NCBI RefSeq assembly: GCF_026914185.1
Contig: NC_070575.1
Location: 3,431,001-3,495,000, forward strand
From: Puccinia triticina
Lineage: Eukaryota; Basidiomycota; Pucciniomycetes; Pucciniales; Pucciniaceae
Reading direction: 5' to 3'
Length of the DNA: 64,000 nt
Positions 53,890 through 64,000 of this stretch are shown here, one piece after another. The number at the start of each line of letters is the position of its first letter. Within the stretch, counting starts at the first letter, position 1. Both the position numbers and the translations under genes were made by a program. The notes beneath the pieces are model-generated. The model saw nothing but the letters and a program-made list of their open reading frames with translations, was not told the origin of the DNA and searched no databases.

Positions 53890-56633
53890 CCACGGTGTCG
53901 TCAGCCAAGACAAGTCTGTTGAATTTGCCAAACCTGCAAGCATCTGGAAGACTAGCAATCGGCTGTGCTGTTACCGCTGGACCTGGGCAGGTGGTTATTA
54001 GTGGCAAAGGTGGTGGCCAAGCAATACCTCAAAAACCAGCCACAGAAGCAGGAAGGCAAGGCAGAGGAGGAGGAGCAGAATTGATGAGCCCATTCAAAAT
54101 GACCACCCCACTGACCCTCATGCAACCAAATTCATTTTTTTCTCCTAAAGAACACCAGAACACGGAGCGAATTCCATGCAGCTTTTTTCAATACCTATGA
54201 ACCCCCCCCCCCCCCCTATTCCTTCCATCCAACTTTTTCTTGCTAGCTTGCTACACACCCTACCTCATATATATACATGTCCTGTTATGATACACGTTAC
54301 CCAATTTAATTTTTAAGATATGCAATGATATTACAATAGTGCCCCTTGTGGGGCTCTGAGCCATTTGAACGCTGGCAAGCAGAACAATGAAATTGCTGAG
54401 GGGGGGGGAGGTGGGCCGGGTGCCAGGCATATTGATTTCATTTTGAACGTTGAGTACTCTCCAAGGTACATTCAAATTTCAATCGAGTTTGCTTTGATTA
54501 AAATTCCATGGTATCCCAAAGTCAACATCCAATTATTGTGTATTGAATAAAGCTTGGATGATTTCTCAAATTTTCTGGTTTTGTTGACCAAGGTCAACTC
54601 CATATTTTTGATATCCTTTCCACATGGTGCATCTTGACAGATGTCAGATGAGGCCCAAGGCTAAATCCACCCCCAGAGCCAATTTCCTCCAGTAGGGGGT
54701 GAAGGAGTTGGGTTAGAGAAATACTGAGTTCATTTTCAGAACCAGAGCAGCTTCTTTACCCCACCCACCACAGGCCATGACCATCGGCCGTTGCCCTCTG
54801 CCAGTATGGGCCGGGCAGGGAGAGGCCGACCGAGCGCTGGGTCGTGACACAAAGACATCCTGGGCGGAAGTCAATTTCAAGGTTTTGTTTAAAGTTGGGT
54901 CTGGCTTTTACAGTTTGGTGTGAAGTTTAAAATAAAGTTACTACATAACGAAACCAGAAAATTTGAGGAAAGATCCAAGCATTATTCAAAACACAATATA
55001 ATTCAAACTCAGGGGAGTTCAAATTATATTCAAAGGTTATTCAATTATTATCTGAAGATACTTTGCGTTGTATTTGAAGTCTCCACCCAAACAAAATTTG
55101 ATGTCACGGGCACTTCGAATTATATCTGAAGGGCCTTTGAAAGGACTTCGAAACCTCAGTCCGAACACACTCGGTCAACCAGTTTGACGAAGTTGGCGAC
55201 GTCCCCTCTTGCTGGGGGGGAGTTCAAGCATCTTTCGATTGAACTTCGGAAGGCTTTTGATCTTTTGCGTCCGTGGTGCAGTACAAGCGAGGGGCAGGTC
55301 TTCCAAACCACCGTAAGCAGTATTACTGAGCTGGAACATCGTATTGTTATTCCCCCTCCAAGGCCTGCCAACCCATCCCAAAGGAGCGCTCACACCGCGC
55401 AGCGGTGGCAGGTGCAATACTAGGTGCCAGAACCTAGCCACCAAGCAGAGCACTGCCCAAGTACCAAATGCCTCTCCTTATCTCACGGAGGTGCCGGAAT
55501 AAGCGCCGGGTGTTCTGCACTGCGGCTGAGGGGCGGAGTCCACGCCTTTCCTGCAGCCGCCCACAAACCCGATCCACTTTGTGTCCTGGACGGCCTTGGG
55601 CAGCCCGCACATGAGCCGTTCTGGCGAGGCCGACAAGGCCATCAGTGCTGTTGTTGGGCCTCAACAGATTCACGCATTGTGGGGGCCCTGTGTGTCGCGG
55701 GGGTTCTTTGGATGTTAAAGAGGTAGTGGAACGGTGGAGCTGGACAGACAGGTCGTGCATGCGACTCATGGTGAAAAACGAGTCCCCACAAACCACTCTC
55801 TGCTCCCGTGGGGGGACCAGCGCCCGAAGTGCGTTAGAGGGGCCTTGCGAGACGGCGTCCCCCCTGCGCAGAGGGACATAGATAAGTTCCCACGGCCATG
55901 CCAGGGCCCGCGACCCAAACACGACAAAAACAGGCCGTGGCGATCAACCCAAGACGCTACCAAGCCCGAGCAGCACCAAGGCAGACCAAGCGACAGCGCT
56001 CAGGGCACGGCCAGCCGCGCCGCCCGAGCGCCTCTCTCAGAGGCTTCGCGAGGCCTGGAGCGGGGGGCGCGTGCACGGCCAGAAGCAGCGGGGCATGGAT
56101 CAATGTCTGTACTATTTTGAGGGAGAAGCGATGACGAAAGCACGAAAAAAACAAGAGCGCGCGGGGGGCGGAGTGGAGCAGGAGCAAGGAGCGGCGGCGG
56201 GGGGGGTAAGGATGAGCATGCGGGAGGGATGGGTGAGCGGACTGCTACTGGGACTGCTGGGATGGGTGGGATGCACGAAGCAGGGGGATGGGGGATAAAT
56301 TCTATGTGTCTGAGGGGGCGGAGCGCGAGGGCGAGCAGAGGCCGGGTGAGAGAGACGGGGGCAAGCAACAGCAGCGGCCTCCTTTCTCGGCCATCCCTCC
56401 GAACGCGTCGGCCCTCCATCGCGCTTCTCGCGCACATGCAAAGCGCGCTGCAGGCGTCAGGAATTCGGTATTTGATACAAAACAGCAGAAAGGAAAAGGG
56501 CAGGAGGCCAGGGAACGGCGAAGGAGCCGGGAAAATAATAATATCGATGGGTCTTTTGGGGTTCTCATTAAGCGGGCGTGCGAGAATGTATGTGTCTGTG
56601 TGCGGAGGGTGTGTGTGGGGAGGCGGGCGGGCG
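53890..56633. other. Intergenic region, several GC-rich blocks
   Basis: No gene supported. A C-homopolymer lies at about 54203-54217. GC-rich blocks (55150-56630) are open in several frames on both strands without recognisable protein motifs. Confidence 0.5.
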
Positions 56634-58002
56634 TCACATGACGATGGCGGGCTCTGTGATCGAGGCGGAGATGGATTTGTGGGGCAGGACTGGGAAGGCG
56701 GGCAGGTTAGCAGCGATACGAAAGAGAGGAGGAGGGGGGGGGGGGGGGGGACGGCGTACCGGCGGCGCCGTTGACGAGCAGCTCGTCTTTGATGTTGACG
56801 TCGTCGCCCAGGACGGTGGTGTTGTCGCATCGGACCCATCGGCCGACGGTGGAGTTCCATCCGATGCTGGAGAGGAACCTGCGTGAGAGAGAGCGCGCGG
56901 CGGGGGAGAGGTGAGAGGGGGGAGTGCGTACATGGAGCTCTTGACCCAGGAGTGGTCCTTGACGCGGGCGCCGGCCATGACGACGCAGCGCTGGAGCCGG
57001 ACGCCCTTGCCGATGACGCAGCGGGGGCCGATGACGACGTTGGGGCCGACCATGGCGGAGGGGTCGATGACGGCGGAGGGGTCGACGAGCACGTTCCCGC
57101 CGACGACCCATTTGTGGGCGGCCTGGTCCTTGACGTTCGGGTCGCCGAGCGCGCTGAGATGGCTGAGGTAGAGACAGGTGCCGGAGATGAAGTCCTTGGG
57201 CTGGCCGATGTCCATCCAGAAGCCCTCGAGGTCCATGCAGTGCAGCTGGCCGTCCCGGACCATCGCCGGGAAGGTCTCCTTCTCGATCGACGTCGGCTTC
57301 ACCTCGATCCGCTCGAGCACCTTCGGGCTGAAGATGTAGATCCCCGCGTTGATCCGGTTGCCGACGAACTCGACCGGCTTCTCGACAAAGCGGTCGATCG
57401 CAGAGCTGTTCGGCAGCTGGACGACCACCCCGTACTTCGACGGCTCGTCGACCTTGGTGACCATGATCGTGCCCTCCTTGCCATGGGCTTGGTGGAAGGC
57501 TGCGAGCTGCTTGAGCGGGTATGTGCAAGTGACGTCCGAGTTGAGTACAAAGAAGGGCGAGTCGTCCTTGCCCAGGATGTCCTTGGCAAGGGCTAGTGGT
57601 CCGGCTGTATACAGGGGGAGGAAGTCAGTTTCTGGCTTTGTTTGGCTAGATGCTTGTGTGGAGGCACGGACCGGTGTCCAGGGGTTCAGTCTCGACGCTG
57701 AAGGTGATCCGGATGCCATACTTCTCCTCGGTGTCTTTCAAGACGGAGACCATGACCTCTGGGCGATAGTTGACGGCCAAGACGATTTCATCGACACCGG
57801 CCTGTCAGAGAGAGAGAGTGTGTAAGTGCAAGAGTGAGGGAGATGGGGGAGGGGGGCGGGGGGAGAGGCTTACGGCGACGAGAGCTTCGATCTGGTGGAC
57901 GATCATCGGCTTGTTGCAAAACTCGATCAGCGGCTTGGGGAGAGTCAGGGTCAGGGGCCTGAGGCGAGTACCAAAGCCGCCGACGAGGATGATAGCCTTC
58001 AT
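56634..58002 (-). CDS. MPG1: GDP-mannose pyrophosphorylase (mannose-1-phosphate guanylyltransferase, 368 aa)
   Basis: The model is complement(join(56634..56689, 56760..56878, 56932..57604, 57672..57801, 57874..58002)). Phases fit at every join, and the length matches the fungal enzyme (yeast Psa1 is 361 aa). The enzyme makes GDP-mannose from mannose-1-phosphate and GTP in the cytosol, feeding N- and O-mannosylation, GPI anchors and wall mannan. The nucleotidyltransferase signature [20 protein letters not shown] is at residue 5. [29 protein letters not shown] and [16 protein letters not shown] follow, then left-handed beta-helix hexapeptides ([20 protein letters not shown]) and the conserved tail [15 protein letters not shown]. 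The third exon is GC-rich. A G-homopolymer (about 56731-56750) sits in the last intron. Confidence 0.95.
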
Positions 58003-60133
58003 GGTGAGGGGAGGAAGTGCGTAGAGGGGAGAGGAGACTAGAGCGAGGCCAGTCAAGGACTTCTTTTTGTTGTGTGTTGGAGGGAAAGGAGTGATGTTGT
58101 GTGCGGGGAGGGCAGGGGCAGGAGGAGGTGGGCGTGCTGGGTGGGGGTGCAGGGTTCTTTTAAGCAGCAGCAGCGAAACCCAAAAGCCATATGTACAGCC
58201 TAGCATGGGGTTATGAGGGGGTGGCATATTACACCATGTAAATAGATTGATTGTGTATTTTGTATTTTACATAAGCTCGCCAGTCGCAGTGCGAGGGTAT
58301 GATGTAATCGGCCGATGGGTTTTTGGGAGGCAGGGAAGATACATACATAGTACAGGCTGTTTGGCTGGAGCGTGTATGTGTGTATCTGCTGGCGGTGGGC
58401 GATTGCAGCCTTCGGATGGGGGGCACTTCGAAGGCGGGGCGATCCACAGCAGCCATGATCACCTCATCCCCAAGCTCGCACTGCAGCGCCGGAAGATATG
58501 TACATATGTGGATCATTCCCCAGGCCATCACACCATATAATCCACTTCAGGGATATGAATCTAGAATGCGCAACTCTGAAGGCACATGAAGCGAAAAAAG
58601 GGCACACCAGGCACCAGAGGATGGCGGAAAGACACAGAGGAATCCGCAATGCAGTCGCAGCAGTGGCTTGTCCATACACACCCCGGAAGTGTACACCGAC
58701 AACGAGTCCACACCACCCTTGCATCGGAGGGTCTTCCCGAATCGAGCGTGAGGATCCAGGCGCACCATCCATCATCGACCATCAGGGGGCAGGAGGGAAC
58801 GCCAGCGGCTTTGGCCCGACAAAGGGCGCACAACAAGAGGAGCGCACAACAGACGGCCCCGCCCCGGAAAGGTCCAGACTCTTGTCTGGAAGCCAGGCTA
58901 TCCATTGTCGCTCCCTCGTCAGCCGCACCCAACGTGCCGTCACGCACCCTCTGGGACCAGGATGTGTGGCAATGTGGCTGCCAGAGCCCGGCACAGCAAG
59001 TCGGGCACCCTTCCGTAAGCCTGCCGGGGCTGGGGCGCTCTGAGAGGCGACGCCATTCCCAATGGGAGGCTCGCACACTCCGGGACGGCCAGGCTGCTCG
59101 CCAGGCTCGGCAACCTTGTCGGCCCTGGGAAGACCACGGGGCGTCCGACGAGCCCCCGACCCCGCCCCTCTGGACCGCATCCCTTCTTTCCAAAAAAAAC
59201 TGGGACCCGGCGCCGCCGCTTGGGCGAGTTTTTTCCGTCACCGAAGCCGAAAGACGGTAGGCTATGTATATGTATATCTAAGGTCGCTGGAATCTGTTGG
59301 CCATAGATACAAAGCTTTATCAGCGGCCAATGAGCACATATTTTGCGCTGGAGACCGGACCTGGCCGGCCGCTCTAGGTTACAAATACGGTTGATGGCTC
59401 GGCAACCCAGACAGTTCTGCAGTCGATCGAAGAGCTTCGTTCGGCGGCTTGGTTGGTTATCGGCGCGTCGATTGCGCAGCTCGGCAGACAGACCAACGCT
59501 TCTCATCCTCGAATATCATAAACCATTGCATCATCTTTTGATGCGGGCAATTAACCGTGGTTGCTTGGTGATAAAATCAGCTTTGCGCGGCAACGGAGGC
59601 ATGAAGCTGGCCGGAGCATCCCACTCGGGCGCCGCTTTTCCACTCGTAATCGCTTGTCAGTGACGGCCTCGAGAAATGTGTTGTATCGATCTGGGGCCTC
59701 TGTTGTGAATGAATCTTGGCCTGGCGACAGGCTGGTGCTCGACTGCTTCGCGACTTGATTGATGCTGCACTCGGGGCGCACTCACACTGCTGTCAGGCGA
59801 CACCAAACTTCGTTTTTCTCCCCAAGACGACGGCCAATATTAGGCTCTTGTGGGATCATTGTGGCTTTCGGATCTACGCATCAAGAACTCAACAATGTGA
59901 ATTTGTTAACATGAAGCCAGACTTAAGAGCTGCAGTGCCAATGTCTTTAAAAGTCAAATATTCCTCTCAATAGCACAGGTCCTCTCCCAGCATATTTGCA
60001 TCTATCAATCTCTGGGATTGATCAGTATTTCTTTGATCTTGGGCTGGCCTCAGATATATATTCATCTATATTCATATATCACGAGAAAGGGACAAACAAT
60101 AGCTTTTCAGGTCTGTTATCTAATCCGTTCATC
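58003..60133. other. Intergenic region with a GC-rich block
   Basis: A GC-rich block at about 58600-59260 is open on both strands for more than 220 codons each, without recognisable motifs on either; I treat this as a composition effect. The remainder is AT-richer and holds the promoters of MPG1 and of the gene at 60134. Confidence 0.5.
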
Positions 60134-62433
60134 ATGAAGCAAACGATATTTTATGCGCTTTCGGCTCTCCAACTATTGAGCCAGACGTCCTGTACTCCTC
60201 TGACGACTTCAAAGTTACCGACGAGATCCAATGATGTATTATTGTAAGTCGGGAATAGCATTCGGCTATCTACTCTGCAAGGGTCACATGTTGAACTGAA
60301 CTTCGGAAAAAATACAGATTCTCAAGGGATGTCCGATCTCATTTGAGATATCGTCGAAGTCCTCTGCCACAAGCTGCGAGGGAACAAAGACAAGGTAACT
60401 GATTGCCCTCCCATCATCTTTCCCTCAAGCATTAACAGGTTTTTTGTTTGAAACACAGAGCTGAAACTCGAAAACAGCGTCCCAAATGTCCGGCAAGTCG
60501 ATGCTAAGAACACGAAGAGTGACGTGGCCGTGCAAGAAGCTGCCAAGACACTTACTCTGGCGACAAGAAAAGTGGAAGACATCATTATGGTTCTTCAGGT
60601 GCCTCATTCTTCGCTTGGGTGGTTGTTTCCCGAGTCCACAAAGCTGATCATGGGATATTTCTGACACGTTTTACGTGATACGCTGGTGCATTTGCCTACA
60701 AAAAAAAACAAATGCCCGATTGAACAGAATCCTCAAGCATCCGAAGCCGACATCCGTAAGGCTGCTCAAGAGGCCCTCAGGATCGAAGCAAGCGAAGATT
60801 TTCACAGAGAAACAGCAAGTCTTCTCCGCTTTTTTCGTTTTTGGTCAATCCAGGGAATGTGCTGACTTCTTGTCTGTAAAATAGCTTGCTAGTGCTTCTC
60901 AAAACAGCACTGGAGCTCAGGAAGCACTTGCCATCATCAGGGATCAAGGCCCTAGAGTAATGTAAGTCGTGTTTAGACTATAGTTGGTTTTGATATAAAA
61001 AGTAATTGCGGATGCATTCTAATGACTTTATATATGTGCTCCTCCGAAATTATAAAATTGATTGAATCTGGCCAGTGCTGGCTTCCAGGAGATAGAGAAA
61101 AACGCCAGAGATAAGAGAAAAGTGGTAGAATCATTGAAGCAGATAATGCTAGTTAGGTAAGTTCTTCCTCAAAAACCGCAGAATGTTAGCACTGTCAAAA
61201 AACGTATATCAACAGACAATAGAAAGTCTAAAAAGATCATCTTTTAATTGGTATTCCTCTAAAAATAGACTTCAAGTTGTGGCGGCAAACAATGAGTTGA
61301 TAGGTGGAATAAGAGGGGGAGATCGACAGTTGGTTTTGAAAGCCCAAATCAGTCCCAGCCAGCTTGCAGTTGGCGGGAAACTAGATGGTGAACAAAAGAA
61401 GGCGGTTGAGGAAGCCCAGAGAAATCTAGCAGCTCAAACCAAGAAAGTAGATGAAGCAGTAGCCGTCATACAGAAAAGGGGAAGCACCCCTCAAGAAATC
61501 GAGGCTGCTGCTAGGGAGGCATTGGTTCAGGTAACCCTGTTTGCTCTTGTCTTTGTTCATCAAGAATTTTAACCTTTGATTCTTATATTACAATCTGGAT
61601 AAAAAATAGGAAGCCAACGAGGACTTTGCCCGGATAGTTTTAGCCAGTGCGGCCATAAAACGGGACGAGGCCATGGAAGCTTTGGCCGCTGTCATAGAGC
61701 ATGGACCCACCGAAGTAGTGTAAGCACAGTAAAAAAAATCCCAGCTTTTGGGATAAAAAGACCACGCAGCTCTTTTCTTTTGGGATGGTTTGACTCACGT
61801 AACCTTTTTGTTGGAAACAACTTTGATAGTGCTGGTTTCAAGGCCATTGCAGAAGATAGTAGCAATGCGGCTTCGGTCAAAAAGAACATTGATTTGGTCG
61901 TAAAGGGTCGTGAAAAGGTTGTGCCCGGTGAGTCCAACTTGAGGTTCTCCGCATCAAGCGACAAAACGACTTTGTGGTCCTAACATATCCCTTCGAAATG
62001 CAAACCAGCAAACTTGAAGTTGATCGAGTTGTCAGGCGGCTTGACGAGTCCAACCATCGGTGCCCAGCCGGTCCGCCAAGCCGACAAAAAGCTCGTCGCG
62101 TCTGTGGCTGGAGGCCAACAAGTGCCGCCCACCATCGACACGCTGAGCGTGGCCGGGACGGCGGACGAGACCATCAGGAAGGAAAGGAAAGATGGAAAGG
62201 CGGGCCGGGCCGACCGGTTGACTCTCGCGGACGAGTCAGCAGCCAAGGCCGAGCGGGGCCAGGGCACAACCACGCGGCCGGCGGCCGGGGAAGACGAGCT
62301 CGAGGTGACGCGCAGGTTGCTGTCGAGACTCTCCGGCGGCGCCGAGCAATCCGTCGTCCGAGTCGGCTCCGCTGCTGCTAAAGCAGCCGCCCCCAGCGGC
62401 ACCGTCGCCCCAACTCCAGAAAAAAAGCCTTGA
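60134..62433 (+). CDS. Predicted secreted protein with duplicated domain, ten exons (488 aa)
   Basis: The model is join(60134..60243, 60318..60394, 60459..60598, 60728..60814, 60885..60961, 61076..61156, 61269..61530, 61610..61719, 61830..61927, 62009..62433), in frame throughout. A signal peptide opens the protein (IFYALSALQLLSQTSC). Two homologous helical repeats of about 115 aa follow, near residues 88-195 and 237-352. Paired motifs are EASEDF / EANEDF, GPRVIAGFQEI / GPTEVVAGFKAI and LASASQ / LASAAI. Intron 5 and intron 8 lie at the same site and phase in the two repeats, just before A-G-F. Intron 4 is of the GC-AG type (GCAAGT donor at 60815), required by frame and by the repeat alignment. 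The C-terminal 130 residues are charged, Gly/Ala/Thr-rich and probably disordered. No known domain; possibly a host-interface protein, by inference only. Confidence 0.75.
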
Positions 62434-63209
62434 AAGCGTTCCTCCAGATCCCTTTTTTTACCTGTTTTTTCTCGTATTCTCTTGCCGTTTGCACTTCAAC
62501 TTTTATATCATTTTTTGATGATGTATATATTTATAGACAAGACATATCATCAAAATATGGCCAGGCAAGATGTGCGGCTCACCCCAAGGAATTCAAGTAG
62601 TTTACACGAATATGGCCAAAAGGCCGATTAATCATCCGGTTAACTAATCTGACCTGAACAGCTTGGAAACAAACACTAGTGTATCCTTTTTAACAATTGT
62701 TTTGTTTGCCATTTCTTCAGGAGTAACACAAAAAAAAATACCAAGAAAAGCTAGTAAGACCATACTATTTAATTGCTTTTGCAGCACTGAACCTTACAAT
62801 ACTTGCCATGACAAAATTTTCTCCCTTGTCAAATGCCTGCTACCAATTGATCAATCCTGCCACTCGGAATGCAACCAGTCCAGCTTGAGCCGGCTACCCT
62901 GATAAACTTCACATTTTTTTTTTGTTTCTAGTGTGTTATAATATGGCAAGGAGGAACAAAAGAAATAACAAGTGTAAGAGTGTTAAGGGGAGGTGAGTAG
63001 ATAACATCAACAGATGAAGGAGTCACAAAGAGCAAGACAACATACAACATACATACATGTATTATTGAGACATTTTTCAACACTGAAAAATAAGACCTGC
63101 TTCTTCAGCATACTATGTACTCTACACACTGAGCAAGAAATTTCTTTGTTGCCATTGTTGAAGAGACCAGCAACAAACCAGAAGACTGGCACATTCTGTT
63201 ATTTACAAA
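62434..63209. other. 3' flank, no gene seen
   Basis: AT-rich sequence. Short frames at 62663-62902 and 63007-63192 have no recognisable features. Confidence 0.5.
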
Positions 63210-63227
63210 ATGACCCATCACAGAATA

Positions 63228-63430
63228 GTAGCTTATAGCCTGTTGATCACAGACCAACTCACCACTGCTCCATTATGCTTATTTCCTGATCGGGCACATC
63301 CTTTCACGTTATATGCAGATGGTAGCATGACTGGCCTAGGTGCTGCATTACATGAAGTACAAGTCATTGATGGAATCATAAAAGAAGGACATAGCACAGT
63401 GGTATTTAACACTTCTTTTGCGCCCCTCAA
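63228..63430 (+). pseudogene. Ty3/gypsy-type RNase H fragment
   Basis: The plus strand encodes APLCLFPDRAHPFTLYADGS, then TGLGAALHEVQ. The pattern F-x-L-Y-x-D-x-S-x-x-G-x-G-A-x-L-x-Q/E is the start of the RNase H region in Ty3/gypsy-like pol proteins. It is isolated: no reverse transcriptase or integrase lies nearby, and the frame stops at 63536. A relic. Confidence 0.65.
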
Positions 63431-63603
63431 ATACCAATTTGTCAAATATTTGAGTATTTGGAGCTATTCAACGGAAAAATTTCCAAAATACATTAAAAAC
63501 ACCAAAAAAATTACATTTTTTGTGTTTTTGACTTAGTTGGGCCCATTTCTGGGCTATATATTTTTGAGGGGTCATCTGTCAGAAATACTAGAGAATTTCA
63601 ACC

Positions 63604-63776
63604 GGTACCCGTTTGGCAGTACCCGGCACCCGCAGGCGGGTAACTCCCGCACCCGCCACGCACCCGCCAGGTGGTGCCGGATGCGGTGCCGGGTGCCCTT
63701 TTTTTTGGAAAAAGCGGTGCGGTACCCGGGTACCGCCCCCAAGTACCGCTTTCCCCCGCCGGGTCAATCGGGTAAC
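63604..63776. repeat. GGTACC-rich island
   Basis: GGTACCCG, GGCACCCGCAGGCGGGTAAC and GGTACCCGGGTACCGCC motifs in a block of roughly 170 bp around a T8 tract at about 63699. Same motif family as the islands at 16.9, 18.5 and 43.8 kb, and followed directly by hairpin-satellite units as at 16.9-17.1 kb. Confidence 0.75.
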
Positions 63777-63809
63777 CCCCGGACCCCCGGCCCTTGGCCC
63801 GCTCTGAGC

Positions 63810-64000
63810 TGCCCTCGATGACTGACAATAGACCGGTCATCGAGGACGGTCCCTGGTGCAAGCATCGAGGGGAGTAGTCACTCCCCTTGATGACAAGTGC
63901 GTGCTGGTCATTGGGGGAGCACCCTCAATGACCATGACCAACCTGTTTGATGACCGGAACAGGTCGGTCATTGCTTTTCTGGTCATTGAGAGGTCCTCCC
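63810..64000. repeat. Hairpin minisatellite, array running to the window end
   Basis: Units such as CCTCGATGACTGACAATAG followed by ACCGGTCATCGAGG, then further CTTGATGAC/GGTCATTGAG half-sites, continue to the last base of the window. Confidence 0.75.

Noticed and set aside
56883..57596. A 237-codon plus-strand frame opposite MPG1
   Set aside because: It is the antisense of a conserved, GC-rich enzyme exon with no motif of its own.
58561..59260. Open frames of more than 220 codons on both strands
   Set aside because: Both are GC-rich and lack motifs, plausible splice context and a good start; a composition effect is the simpler explanation.

Overview
The window looks like part of a rust-fungus genome (Pucciniales, Puccinia-like). 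Its genes carry many short introns, and rust-type lineage-specific secreted proteins alternate with conserved fungal genes. The intergenic DNA is very rich in repeats. I assembled gene models by hand from splice signals and reading-frame continuity; no expression or homology data were available.

Layout. (1) 0-5.5 kb: a decayed Plavaka/CMC-type DNA transposon on the minus strand, interrupted by a 1.36 kb foldback element. (2) 5.7-10.5 kb: three tandem minus-strand copies of an unknown rust-type gene. (3) 12.4-14.5 kb: a secreted tyrosinase-family copper oxidase in about ten exons. (4) 14.6-27.3 kb: gene-poor repeat DNA with GGTACC-rich islands, a dispersed hairpin minisatellite, a 2.9 kb giant palindrome and a 5'-truncated Ty1/copia element with its 3' LTR. 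(5) 28.5-37.3 kb: a vWA-domain protein and, convergent with it, a Bud2-like RasGAP of about 1,714 aa. (6) 38.4-46.5 kb: an intact 597-aa protein with an internally duplicated domain, then a 2.2 kb foldback element carrying a solo LTR, then a decayed rearranged copy of the same gene containing nested MITEs and a SINE-like insertion. (7) 47.4-49.3 kb: a secreted protein in which all introns are phase 1. (8) 50.2-52.0 kb: a GT69 (CAP59/CMT1-like) mannosyltransferase. (9) 56.6-58.0 kb: GDP-mannose pyrophosphorylase (MPG1/PSA1). (10) 60.1-62.4 kb: a secreted protein with a duplicated domain and a GC-AG intron. (11) 63.2-64 kb: a Ty3/gypsy RNase H remnant and more satellite.

How the parts relate. 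MPG1 makes GDP-mannose, the likely sugar donor for the GT69 enzyme 4.6 kb away; both genes are markedly GC-rich against AT-rich surroundings. The tyrosinase, the two secreted repeat proteins and possibly the 597-aa protein are predicted to enter the secretory pathway and are candidates for wall or host-interface roles; this is inference.

The most unusual material is a set of foldback elements with long inverted arms built from internal tandem repeats. Two of them are bounded by TA and lie next to a dispersed minisatellite whose units are themselves near-perfect hairpins. One element adjoins an inverted fragment of a neighbouring gene copy, which suggests these elements drive rearrangement here.
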